This document shows, piece by piece, positions 35,663 through 44,238 of a stretch of DNA of 64,000 bases. Origin of the DNA: Bog-473 sp963726005 (GTDB taxonomy: Bacteria; Actinomycetota; Acidimicrobiia; Acidimicrobiales; RAAP-2); contig CAVSAT010000012.1 in the NCBI GenBank assembly GCA_963726005.1, positions 248,001 to 312,000 of the forward strand. The letters run 5' to 3'. The stretch's first letter is position 1; each line of letters starts with the position of its first letter. The translations under genes and the position numbers were made by a program. The notes beneath the pieces were generated by a model. The model did no database searches, was not told the DNA's origin, and worked only from the letters and a program-made list of their open reading frames with translations.

Positions 35663-37036
35663 CCGGCGTCGCCGAGTGGGCCAGGGACCCCGGGAGGCGG
35701 CGCGCGATCACCAGCGCCATGACTGCGGCCACCGCAGCCACCGCGAAAGCGATGAGGACACCGCCGGCAACCGGCCGCGTCCCCGCGAGACTGCGGCCAC
35801 GGCAGCACCTCCGACGCCGACCCCGAGGGCGATGCCGAGGACGTCGGCGAGACTCAGAGAGGCCGACGCCCAACCCAAGCGCCCGGCCGGAGCGGCTCGG
35901 AGCATCATCAGCGACGTGGGCGCGTAGCTGAGCCCCATCCCGAGGCCGGCGGCGGTCCAGGCGACGAATGCCTCCCACACCGGCACGCCGGGCCGGAGCT
36001 GCCACGCCATGCCGGCCGTGCCGACCAGGATGAGCACCAACCCGGTCCGCACCAGACGTGCGCCCTCCCACTTCTCGTTGAGGCGGGCCTGCACCCATGA
36101 GCCCGCTGTCCAGGCGAGCGTCGACGCGGTGACGACGGCGCCGGCCATGGCGATCCCGTGATGGCGCACGGTCGTGATGGTCAGCGTGACGTAGGCGTCG
36201 GCCCCGAAGAAGGCGAACGTCAGCAGGCCGCGACTCAAGATGGTGGCCGGCAGTCCCGGTGCGGCGCGCAGCGTGCCGGGGGGCAAGAGGCGGCGCAGCG
36301 ACGCCCAGCCGACGAGCGCCCCGGCCGCCGCCAAGCCAACACCGACGGGCACATTGCGCGCGCCGAGTGCACCGAGGAAGAGGGCGGCGCCCACCGCGGC
36401 GCGCACCGCGTCGCCGACCCGGTGTTCGTCGGTGGGGGGCACGCCGGGCCGACCGAGGCGGACGAGCGCCGGCACGGCAATGGGTCCGGCCACTGCCACG
36501 AGCGGCACCAGGCCGAGGAACACCCAGCGCCAGCCGAATAGGTGGGCCACCGCGGCCGCGACGCCGGGGCCGAGGACGCCAGGGACCACCCAGGCGGTGG
36601 ACAAGACGGCCATCATCCGGGCCCGCTGGACCTCACGCAGGCTCCGGCCGATGGCCACGTAGGCCACCGCCGGTACTGCTCCCGCGCCGAGACCCTGGAG
36701 GCAGCGCCCGGCGACGAGTACCCACATGAACGGGGCGAGGCCCGCCACGAGCAGGCCGGCCGAGAACAGCACCAATCCCGCGACGTAGGGGCGGGCCGGT
36801 CCGTGGCGGTCGGCGGCGCGCCCGGCGACGACGATCCCGATCAGACTGGTCAGCTGAAAGGTCGAGAAGACCCAGCCGTAGAGCGCCAGCCCGTTGAGGT
36901 CACGGGCCACGACCGGCATGACGGTGATGACGGCCAGCGCCTCGACGGCGACGAAGGTCACGGAGAGGACGAGCCCGAGCGTGAGGGCGCGGCGATGGGG
37001 CGCCCACAACCCGTCGCGCGCGGCTGCCCCGTCCAT
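35652..37036 (-). CDS. MFS transporter (frameshift before last membrane segment)
   Basis: About 461 aa after repair. TM1 begins ALTLGLVLSVTFVAVEALAVITVMPVVA and motif A is GRAADRHGPARPY; the closing motif C-like GLGAGAVPAVAYV suggests a 12-14 TM drug-exporter type. The frame as written ends at 35708 in an Arg/Ser/Trp-rich tail. Stepping back one base near 35797-35803 gives PVAGGVLIAFAVAAVAAVMALVIARRLPG, an obvious final membrane helix, ending at 35652. So one base is probably missing. The repaired end overlaps the convergent pheA by 11 bases. Confidence 0.82.
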
Positions 37037-37087
37037 CGCGGCGAGACTACGGCTACGGGACGCTGGTACTCTGCGCCGGGAGGGCCC

Positions 37088-38235
37088 ATGGCGCTGCAAA
37101 CCATCGACGTCGATCAGCATCTGTTCGAATCGAGGACGACCTGGTCGGAGCACATCGAGCCCGCGCACCGGTCCGATGCGCTCTCCATCTGCGACGACGA
37201 GGCCGGATGGCCCTGGTTGACCTGGCGGGGCAGCCGGCTCACTCCGCTCGAAGTGCCCATCCCCGAGCGTTCGACCCTGATCGGCCAGGACCGGCTGCGC
37301 CGGCTGCGCGGGAGCGCGCGCCGGCGTCGTTCGACGACCTGGTCCCGGACTCCTACCACCTCGCCGGGGCCCGCCTGTCGTCGCTCGACGGGTTCGGGCT
37401 CGATGCTGCGGTCATGTTCCCGAACTACGGGCTCCTGTGGGAACAGCGGCTGGCCTCGGACCGTGCCGCGCAGCGGGCCAACGCCCGGGCCTACAACCGC
37501 TTCGTGGCCGAGATCTGCGGCGAGGGTGACGGGCGCCTCTTCGGCGTGGCGCACCTCCTGCTGCACGATCCGCGGTGGGCGGTGGAGGAGATCACGCGGG
37601 TGCGGGCGCAGGGCATCCGCCTGGCCATGGTCGCCCCGGCGCCGGTGGACGGGAAGCCGCTGTCGCACCCCGACTTTGATCCCGTGTGGGCTGCGTTCAG
37701 CGACGAAGGCGTCGCGCCCGTGTTCCACGTCTCGGAATTCGAGAGCCCGTTGCACCCCGCCTGGCGCGTTGGCGAGCAGGAGGACGGCGAGCAGCTCTTC
37801 GATTCCATCTTCTTGTACCTGGCGCCGGCGGTCGCTCTCGCCAACTTGATCCTCAACGGCGTTCTCGAGCGGTTCCCGCGCCTGCGCATCGGTGTTGTCG
37901 AGCTGACGGCAAGCTGGGTGCCGAGCTTCTTGCTGCACATCGACGGAGCCTCGGACTTCTACACCCAGCGGCACGGCGAGCCGTTCCGCGCGCTCTCGGA
38001 CCGTCCGTCGGAGTACTTCTTACGCCAGGTCCGGGTCGCCTCCCTGCCGTACGAGATGCCGAACCGACTCGTCCCGAAGGTGGGCGACGACACGTTCATG
38101 ATCGGAAGCGACTGGCCGCATGCCGAGGGCGTCGCCGACCCCATGGCGGCTGCGGAGCGGGCTGTGGCCGGGCTGACCGGCCCCGCTCGGGCGAACATCC
38201 TGGGAGCCAACGCCGCCTGGCTCCTCGGCTTGTGA
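37088..38235 (+). CDS. Amidohydrolase_2-type metal-dependent hydrolase/decarboxylase (frameshifted)
   Basis: About 382 aa after repair. The ATG at 37088 opens MALQTIDVDQHLFE, whose VDQH is the first metal-ligand motif of TIM-barrel amidohydrolases of the ACMSD/gamma-resorcylate decarboxylase group. The second part has RANARAYNRFVAEICGE, PVFHVSEFESPLHP and MIGSDWPHAEGV, the C-terminal catalytic Asp motif. A one-base deletion in the GGG run near 37310-37313 splits the N-terminal 75 residues from the rest. Its TGA overlaps the GTG of the first of two VOC proteins, so this looks like a small catabolic unit, possibly for an aromatic compound. Confidence 0.82.
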
Positions 38236-38726
38236 CCATCGACCTCGAGGCCGCCGCTGCGGAGCGGGAACGCTTGCGTACGACCTACCTCCAAGAGGTA
38301 GGGCGACGGCCGACATCGACCGCCCGCGGCGTCCACCATTTGGCGCTGCTGTGCTCAGACGTCGAACGGACGATCCGCTTCTATCAAGAGCTCTTGGGCT
38401 TTCCGTTGGTCGAGCTCTTCGAAAACCGGGACTACCAGGGATCCACCCACCTCTTCTTCGACCTGGGGCACGACAACACGCTGGCGTTCTTCGACTTTCC
38501 CGGCCTGGGTCTCGGTCCCTACACCGAGGTGTTGGGCGGGTTCCATCATCTCGCCATCTCCGTCGAGCGGGAACGGTGGGACGCGGCACGGGCCCGGCTG
38601 GAAGAAGCCGGCGTGCCGACCCAGGTCGAGAGCGAAGTCTCCCTGTACTTCTCCGACCCGGACGGTGCGCGGCTGGAGCTCATCGCCGAGGACCTGGGCT
38701 CCCTCTACGGCACACCGCTGCACTGA
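38232..38726 (+). CDS. VOC-superfamily protein (glyoxalase/dioxygenase fold)
   Basis: A 164-aa single VOC domain: GVHHLALLCSDVERTIRFYQELLGFPLVELFENRDY opens the first beta-alpha-beta-beta-beta module (metal His at HH), and FHHLAISVERE opens the second, ending in DPDGARLELIAED (metal Glu). The ligand set H...H...E is compatible with a divalent metal. GTG overlaps the amidohydrolase stop. Dioxygenase, isomerase and lyase roles are all possible. Confidence 0.85.
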   Translation: MTIDLEAAAAERERLRTTYLQEVGRRPTSTARGVHHLALLCSDVERTIRFYQELLGFPLVELFENRDYQGSTHLFFDLGHDNTLAFFDFPGLGLGPYTEVLGGFHHLAISVERERWDAARARLEEAGVPTQVESEVSLYFSDPDGARLELIAEDLGSLYGTPLH

Positions 38727-39109
38727 TGGTGGTCACCGGCCTGGCCAACTTGGCCGTCAAGGTCTCTGACCTCGAAGCCGCCTGCGCCTGGTACGAGGCG
38801 GCCGGAGCGGCCGTGTCCGAGCCCGTCGCATGGGAAAACGGCCGTCGGGCAGACGTGCGGCTGGGCGCCCTGGATCTGACGCTCTTCACACAGGCGATCT
38901 ACGAGGATGCCTGCGCGCTCCCCGACGAGGGGTTCTTGCACCCGGCGCTCTTCGTCGACGATCTCGATGCGGAGCTGGCGCGCCATCGGGTCCTCTGGGG
39001 CCCGAGGACGGTGAGCGGCGCGTTCGGCACCCGTCGCATCGCCTTTGTCGAGGCGCCCGGCGGCATCCGCCTCGAGTTCATGGAGCAGGTCGAGGAGCCT
39101 TCAGGCTGA
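38726..39109 (+). CDS. VOC-superfamily protein
   Basis: A 127-aa protein with ANLAVKVSDLEAACAWYEAAGA and a C-terminal GTRRIAFVEAPGGIRLEFMEQ, the VOC halves. The first strand has Asn where the usual metal His would be (GLANLAVKV), so metal binding may be lost or altered; this could be the non-catalytic partner of the preceding VOC protein. ATG overlaps its stop as TGATG. Confidence 0.8.
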   Translation: MVVTGLANLAVKVSDLEAACAWYEAAGAAVSEPVAWENGRRADVRLGALDLTLFTQAIYEDACALPDEGFLHPALFVDDLDAELARHRVLWGPRTVSGAFGTRRIAFVEAPGGIRLEFMEQVEEPSG

Positions 39110-39122
39110 TCCGAGACGACAA

Positions 39123-39138
39123 GTCGTGCTGGCACGAC
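39123..39138 (+). terminator. Candidate hairpin after the VOC pair
   Basis: GTCGTG-CTGG-CACGAC, a perfect 6-bp stem with a 4-base loop 14 bases after the stop. No U tract. The rest of the 166-base gap before the permease shows no clear promoter. Confidence 0.4.
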
Positions 39139-39275
39139 CCGGGTCGAGCGGCCAGCACCCTTCAGGAGAGGCGCGAAGTCGCGGACAATGGTCCCGTTGG
39201 CGCGTGGAAGGGCAGGTGGGTGCTGCACAAGGGGCGACGCACGTTGAGCAGCTCCCCCGCACGAGACGACCGGTC

Positions 39276-41822
39276 GTGACGGCCGGAGACCTCGGCCTGG
39301 CCGGGTACCGGTTCCGGACGACGCTGGGTCAGCGCTGGACGGGCTACCTGACGATCGTCGTGCTATTGGGCCTCCTGGGCGGCGTCGCCATGGGCGCCAT
39401 CGCCGCGGCACGGCGCACCCAGGCCGCCTTTCCGGTGTTCCTGGCGAGCACGAACCCCTCGAACCTGGCCCTCGTGACCTCGAATTGGCAGCAGGGACAG
39501 CCCAACAGCGCCGGGTACAGCCTCGCCGGCGAACGCCTGGTGGGACGCCTGCCGCTGGTCTCCCACGTCGCCAACGACGAGAACCTGAACGGACAGCCCC
39601 TCACCCGGACCGGGAACCAGATTGAGAACCCACCGGGCGCAACCGCGCTCGGCATCAGCACGCTGAACAATTACGGCAGCCTCGACGGCGAGTTCACCAG
39701 CCAGAACCGCGCCACGGCGGTGGAAGGACGGCTGCCGGACCCGAGGCGGGCCGACGAGATCGCCCTCGCGCCGATCGTGGCCCAGGCGCTCAACGTGCAC
39801 GTCGGCGACACGATGCCGATCGGGTTCTACACCAACCAGCAGACGACCTTGCCGGGATACGGCACCAGCGCGACCTTCAACGTCAAGCCCTACCGGAAGA
39901 TGATGATGAAGGTGGTCGGCCTGGTCGACTTCAACAGCGTCGTCGTCGTCGACTCGCTCGAGGTCACCGGTACCGCGAACATCTTGTACTCCGCGGCGAT
40001 GACCCGCCAGCTGCTCGCCTGCTGCGTCACCAACGTCACTACGGACCTCCAGCTGGTCCACGGCAACCGCGACGTCCCTCGGGTCGAGGCGGAGATCGGC
40101 CGCGTGGCGGCGGCACAGGCCCTCGGCGGGCTGTTCATCGGCGTGCAGCCCGACGTGTCCGCGGCCGAGCGTGCCATCCGGCCGGAGTCCATCGCGCTGG
40201 CGGTCTTCGGCGGCATCGCCGCGCTGGCCGCCCTCCTCATCGCGGGCCAGGCGATGGGCCGCCAACTCCGGCTGACAGGCGAGGAGCGCCAGATCGAGCG
40301 CGCGCTCGGTGCGGGCCCGGTCGCCATCGTGTCGGACGCGGTTCTCGGCCTCCTGGTCGCCGTGGTTGCCGGCTCCGTGGTCGCCTTCGCTCTCGCCGTC
40401 GCGCTGTCGCCGCTGGCTCCGATCGGCATCGTGCGCGCGGTCTACCCCGATCGTGGCGTGGCCTTCGACTGGCCGGTGCTCGGACTCGGCTGCGCGGCCT
40501 ACGTGGTCGTCCTCGGTCTGCTCGCGGTTGCCATGGCTGTTCGTCAGGCACCCCATCGGGTCTCGTTGCGTGACGCCCGTCCGAACCGGATCTCGCCGAT
40601 GGTGCGGACGGCCGTCAACGCGGGGCTTCCGGCACCCTCGGTGGAAGGCATCCGGTTCGCCGTGGACTCGGGTGGTGGCCGCAGGGCGGTGCCGGTGCGC
40701 TCGGCCATCGTCGGGACGCTGATCGCCGTGATCGTCGTCGTGGCGACGGTGACGTTCGGGTCGAGCCTCAACGCCCTCGTCTCGCATCCGGATCTCTACG
40801 GGTGGAACTGGGACTACGAGTTGACCGGAGGTGGCGGCGTCGCTCCCGTCCCCGGGCATGCCTCGGCGGCTCTGCTCGACCGGGACCGTTCGGTCGCGGC
40901 GTGGTCCGCCGTGGTGTACGGAGGTGAAGCCTCCATCGACGGGCAACTCGTGCCCGACCTGGGACAGCGACCGGGTGCGGCGGTGGCGCCGCCCGTCCTG
41001 TCGGGACACGGACTCGAATCGTCCGGCCAGATGGTGCTCGGAGGGGAGACCCTGGCCGCCCTTCACGAGCGAATAGGCGACACCGTGAGGGTGCAGATCA
41101 CGCCAAACGACTCGCGGCGGCTGGTCATCGTCGGCACTGCGACCATGCCGGTCGTCGGGATCCAGCTGGGCGGGATCCACCCCTCCATGGGGACCGGCGC
41201 GTTGATCCCGGCGTCCTTGATCCCGAACGCGGTGTCCAACGTCAACAACGTGACCCCGTACGGCCCGAGCGGAATCTTCGTGCGGATGGGCAACGGAGTG
41301 AACGAGGCGGCATCGCTGAGCGCGTTGGACAGGATCGCCAACGAGCTGACCACCCCGACCAACTACGGCGTGGCCGTACTGACGGTGCAGCGCCCGGCAG
41401 AGATCATCAACTACCGGTCCATGGGGACCACACCGGCCATCCTCGGGATCGGCCTCGCCGCCGGGGCCACGATCGCCCTCAGCCTCACGCTCATCGCTTC
41501 GGTCCGGCGCCGGCGGCGCGATCTGGCACTGCTCAAGACGCTGGGCTTCACCCGTCGGCAACTGGCGGCCACCGTGGCCTGGCAGGCCAGCGTCGCGGTG
41601 GGCATCGGGACCGTGATCGGCATCCCGATCGGCATCGTCGTGGGCCGCTCGCTGTGGGACGTCTTCGCGCACCAGATTGACGCCGTCGCCCAACCCTTCG
41701 TCCCGGGGCTGACGATCGCCGCCATCGGCGTGGGGGCCTTGGTGCTGGCCAACCTGATTGCCACCGTCCCCGGTCGCATTGCCGCCGACACACCGACGGC
41801 GCTCTTGCTGCGCGCGGAGTGA
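39276..41822 (+). CDS. FtsX-like ABC transporter permease (MacB/LolC type)
   Basis: An 848-aa membrane protein with a GTG start at 39276. One TM at about residues 28-46, a large extracytoplasmic domain, three TMs at about 300-430 (LAVFGGIAALAALLIAGQAMGRQL), a second TM and extracytoplasmic domain from about 490, and three final TMs (about 720-840) with RRRDLALLKTLGFTRRQLAATVAWQ, the conserved coupling helix of FtsX-like permeases. This double-FtsX architecture is common in actinobacterial export or cell-wall remodelling transporters. No ATPase gene is adjacent, which is unusual. Confidence 0.85.
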   Translation: MTAGDLGLAGYRFRTTLGQRWTGYLTIVVLLGLLGGVAMGAIAAARRTQAAFPVFLASTNPSNLALVTSNWQQGQPNSAGYSLAGERLVGRLPLVSHVANDENLNGQPLTRTGNQIENPPGATALGISTLNNYGSLDGEFTSQNRATAVEGRLPDPRRADEIALAPIVAQALNVHVGDTMPIGFYTNQQTTLPGYGTSATFNVKPYRKMMMKVVGLVDFNSVVVVDSLEVTGTANILYSAAMTRQLLACCVTNVTTDLQLVHGNRDVPRVEAEIGRVAAAQALGGLFIGVQPDVSAAERAIRPESIALAVFGGIAALAALLIAGQAMGRQLRLTGEERQIERALGAGPVAIVSDAVLGLLVAVVAGSVVAFALAVALSPLAPIGIVRAVYPDRGVAFDWPVLGLGCAAYVVVLGLLAVAMAVRQAPHRVSLRDARPNRISPMVRTAVNAGLPAPSVEGIRFAVDSGGGRRAVPVRSAIVGTLIAVIVVVATVTFGSSLNALVSHPDLYGWNWDYELTGGGGVAPVPGHASAALLDRDRSVAAWSAVVYGGEASIDGQLVPDLGQRPGAAVAPPVLSGHGLESSGQMVLGGETLAALHERIGDTVRVQITPNDSRRLVIVGTATMPVVGIQLGGIHPSMGTGALIPASLIPNAVSNVNNVTPYGPSGIFVRMGNGVNEAASLSALDRIANELTTPTNYGVAVLTVQRPAEIINYRSMGTTPAILGIGLAAGATIALSLTLIASVRRRRRDLALLKTLGFTRRQLAATVAWQASVAVGIGTVIGIPIGIVVGRSLWDVFAHQIDAVAQPFVPGLTIAAIGVGALVLANLIATVPGRIAADTPTALLLRAE

Positions 41823-41855
41823 GGGGGCAACCTGTCCTCGGCCTCAGGGCCCGCC

Positions 41856-43373
41856 CTAAGCCTCCTCGAGCTCCAGAGCCTTGGCGGTGGCCTTCTCGCT
41901 CACCCTGACGGGCTCGCCGATCTGACGCAGTGAAGGGAGCGTGGCCATGGCGACCGCGGCGGTGGCCGCCAGCACGACGGCCGCCACGGAGAAGGCGAGC
42001 GCGTAGCCGTCGGTCAGTGCCGCCGCAGTGTGGGCTGGCGTTGCCGCCACGCCAGTGAGTTTGCCCGAAGTGCGGTTGGCCGCCAGCGTCGCAAGTGCGG
42101 CGAGGCCGACAGAAGCGCCGACGGTGCGAGACGTGTTGAGCAAGCCGGATGCGAGACCCGCTTCCTCCCGCGGTACCCCCGCTGTACCGGCCACGGCGAT
42201 CGGCGTGACCGCGAGACCCATACCCAGCCCGATGAGAACGTACGGGCCGAGGAGGTCCGTCACGAACGTGCTCCCGGTCGAGATCTGGGACAGCCACGCC
42301 AGTCCACCCCCCGCCACCAGCGTGCCGAGGAGGATCAGCGGACGAGGGCCGAATTTGGGCACCAGGCGCGCCGTCACCTGCGCCCCGGCGGCGATGAGCA
42401 CGGTCTGGGGCAAAAAGGCCAGACCCGCCTGGAGCGGGCTGTAGCCCAGCACGTGTTGCATGTAGAGCGTCTCGAAGTACCACGAACCGAACAGCGCCCC
42501 GAACATCATCAGCATCACGACGTTGCCTCCCGACACCGAGCGCGACCGGAAGATGTGGAGCGGGACGAGCGGCGCCTTCGATACGCGGGCCTGGAGGAAG
42601 AGGAAGACGGCGATGAGCACAACCGCGGCGGCCAATGGCACCAGGACCTGTGCCGACCCCCACGCGTAGGTCTCGGTGCGCACGAGTGCGAACACCAGCG
42701 CCACCAGGCCCGCTGTCACCGTCACCGCACCGGCGAGGTCGAGGTGACGGTGCGCCATGTCCGCGCGTGACTCGGGGAGGTCCCGCCGAGCCGCGACGAG
42801 CGCCACGGCTCCGACCGGCACATTGACGAACAGGATCCAGCGCCAGCTCAAGAAGTCAGTCAAGATGCCTCCGAAGAGCGCCCCGGCGGACGCGCCGGCG
42901 GCGGACACCGCACTCCAGACTCCCAGCGCCTTGGCGCGGGCGGGCCCCTCTGCGAACGTCGATGTGAGGATGGTCAGGGTGGCGGGCGCCAGGATGGCCG
43001 CACCCAGCCCCTGCAGAGCCCGGGCAGAAATCAACCAGGCCTCGTTCTGCGCCAGGCCGCCGAGAAGGCTCGATGCAGTAAACACGGCGAGGCCCACCAT
43101 GAAGATCTTTCGGCGACCAAAAAGGTCGGCTGCTCGCCCGCCGAGAAGGAGGAACCCGGCGAAAGTGAGTGTGTACGCGTTAACGATCCATTGGAGGTTC
43201 GACGTGCTGAAGTGCAGATCGCGCTGGATGGACGGGAGCGCGACATTCACGATGGAGGCGTCCAGTACGACCATGAACTGGCCGATGCAGACGATACCGA
43301 GGACGACCCACGACGGAACGTACCGACCTGGCTCGAGCTCGACGGCGGTGCTCGCCCTGGAGTTTACGGACAT
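41856..43373 (-). CDS. MFS drug:proton antiporter, DHA2 (EmrB/QacA) type
   Basis: A 505-aa 14-TMS exporter: VLGIVCIGQFMVVLDASIVNVALPSIQRDL is the DHA2 motif D1 in TM1, GGRAADLFGRRK is motif A, and the later GLGMGLAVTPIAV and RTVGASVGLA are typical. ATG at 43373 has GAGGGAGA just upstream. Upstream at 43517-43559 on the same strand is an element nearly identical to one before the divergent DGPF-sigma operon, so the pump is probably controlled by that sigma factor. Confidence 0.9.
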   Translation of the reverse strand: MSVNSRASTAVELEPGRYVPSWVVLGIVCIGQFMVVLDASIVNVALPSIQRDLHFSTSNLQWIVNAYTLTFAGFLLLGGRAADLFGRRKIFMVGLAVFTASSLLGGLAQNEAWLISARALQGLGAAILAPATLTILTSTFAEGPARAKALGVWSAVSAAGASAGALFGGILTDFLSWRWILFVNVPVGAVALVAARRDLPESRADMAHRHLDLAGAVTVTAGLVALVFALVRTETYAWGSAQVLVPLAAAVVLIAVFLFLQARVSKAPLVPLHIFRSRSVSGGNVVMLMMFGALFGSWYFETLYMQHVLGYSPLQAGLAFLPQTVLIAAGAQVTARLVPKFGPRPLILLGTLVAGGGLAWLSQISTGSTFVTDLLGPYVLIGLGMGLAVTPIAVAGTAGVPREEAGLASGLLNTSRTVGASVGLAALATLAANRTSGKLTGVAATPAHTAAALTDGYALAFSVAAVVLAATAAVAMATLPSLRQIGEPVRVSEKATAKALELEEA

Positions 43374-43516
43374 GGGTCTCCCTCTACACTCAGCGTTCGG
43401 ATCCTCGGCGCCCCGTCGGAGCGTGCAACGCCATCCGGCTATGCGCTATTCCCGACCGGGAGGACCGAGACAGCGGGCGGTGCGGCGGATTCGGACATTG
43501 ATCCGTTTGTCTTACA

Positions 43517-43559
43517 ACGAACGGGTCCGGCGCGATTCGACACGGAGGATCAAATTTCT
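43517..43559 (-). promoter_or_regulatory. Putative ECF42-dependent promoter element for the MFS pump
   Basis: Minus-strand reading: AGAAATTT (43559-43552), 9 bases, TGTCGAAT, then GCGCCGGACCCGTTCGT ending at 43517. Compared with the copy at 43748-43790, AGAAATTT, the 9-base gap, TGTCGA and CCCGTTCGT are identical, with three mismatches in the 26-base core. TGTCGA matches the -35 motif I recall for ECF42 sigma factors, and CGTTCG at the right distance could be the -10. Confidence 0.65.
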
Positions 43560-43747
43560 TACACACCGACACGTTCTAGCGGCGGGGTGTGACAGGCTCA
43601 GCGAGATGACGGAGCCGCCCCCGTCGGCCTTCTCAGGTGGATCTTGCACCCGGTGTTCCCCAAGCCCCTACAGCGAAGATGCTGGCCCCACATATCCCAT
43701 TCAGTCGGTGGAGGTGGGAGCCCGTCACGACGCGCGGAAGGAGGTCG

Positions 43748-43790
43748 AGAAATTTCGGCCGCGGTGTCGAATTGCGCCAGGCCCGTTCGT
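43748..43790 (+). promoter_or_regulatory. Putative autoregulatory ECF42 promoter element for the DGPF-sigma operon
   Basis: AGAAATTT (43748-43755), 9 bases, TGTCGA (43765-43770), 16 bases, then TCGT with CGTTCGT at 43784-43790. Same layout as the minus-strand copy before the MFS pump. The ATG of the DGPF gene is 77 bases downstream. Confidence 0.65.
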
Positions 43791-43867
43791 GTGGACGGTG
43801 CCCCCCGGTGCAGGGCCGGACGATGTGTCGATGGCATGGGAAAGACGAGAAGCGAAAGGATCTTCAC

Positions 43868-44224
43868 ATGAAGCAGTACCTCTTGAGTGTTCCGATGATC
43901 GACGGCGCACCGCCCCGACCTCCGGCAGACACGCAGAAGGCCTACGAGCAAGTTTCTCGGTTCAACGACGAATTGCAGGCCGCAGGTGCCTGGGTCTTCG
44001 CCGGCGGACTTCAGCCGGCGTCGTCCGCGACAGTGGTCCGGGCTGAAGGAACGGCGGTCCTGGTGACCGACGGGCCGTTCACCGAATCCAAGGAGCACAT
44101 CGGCGGAGTGTGGATCATCGAGGCCTCCGACCTCGATGCGGCGTTGGCGTGGGCGGTGAAGGCCACCCGGGCCTGTGGCGAGCCCGTCGAGGTCCGACCC
44201 TTCCGGGAGAACCCTGCCGGCTGA
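43868..44224 (+). CDS. YCII/DGPF-domain protein
   Basis: A 118-aa protein with the DGPF motif in VTDGPFTESKEHIGGVWIIEA (about residues 67-87), after MKQYLLSVPMIDG. DGPF proteins are the standard genomic partner of ECF42 sigma factors; they have a dimeric ferredoxin-like fold and unknown biochemical activity. ATG preceded by GAAAGGA seven bases away; the longer in-frame extension upstream runs through the promoter element and is not used. The sigma gene starts 14 bases after the stop. Confidence 0.9.
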   Translation: MKQYLLSVPMIDGAPPRPPADTQKAYEQVSRFNDELQAAGAWVFAGGLQPASSATVVRAEGTAVLVTDGPFTESKEHIGGVWIIEASDLDAALAWAVKATRACGEPVEVRPFRENPAG

Positions 44225-44238
44225 GGCGGGATCGGGTG

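Larger units (their letters stand above)
43374..43867. other. 494-base divergent regulatory region between the MFS pump and the DGPF-sigma operon
   Basis: Contains no credible gene. It holds two outward-facing copies of one promoter-like element (43517-43559 minus; 43748-43790 plus), listed separately, together forming a long imperfect inverted repeat. The 190 bases between the copies show nothing recognisable. Confidence 0.7.

Noticed and set aside
39363..41693. 776-codon minus-strand frame opposite the permease
   Set aside because: His/Arg/Asp-rich shadow; the permease has clear membrane segments on the plus strand.
43390..43572. 60-codon minus-strand frame between the MFS pump and the DGPF gene
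   Set aside because: Lies over the promoter element; its similarity to a frame on the other side comes from the shared promoter sequence, not a protein.
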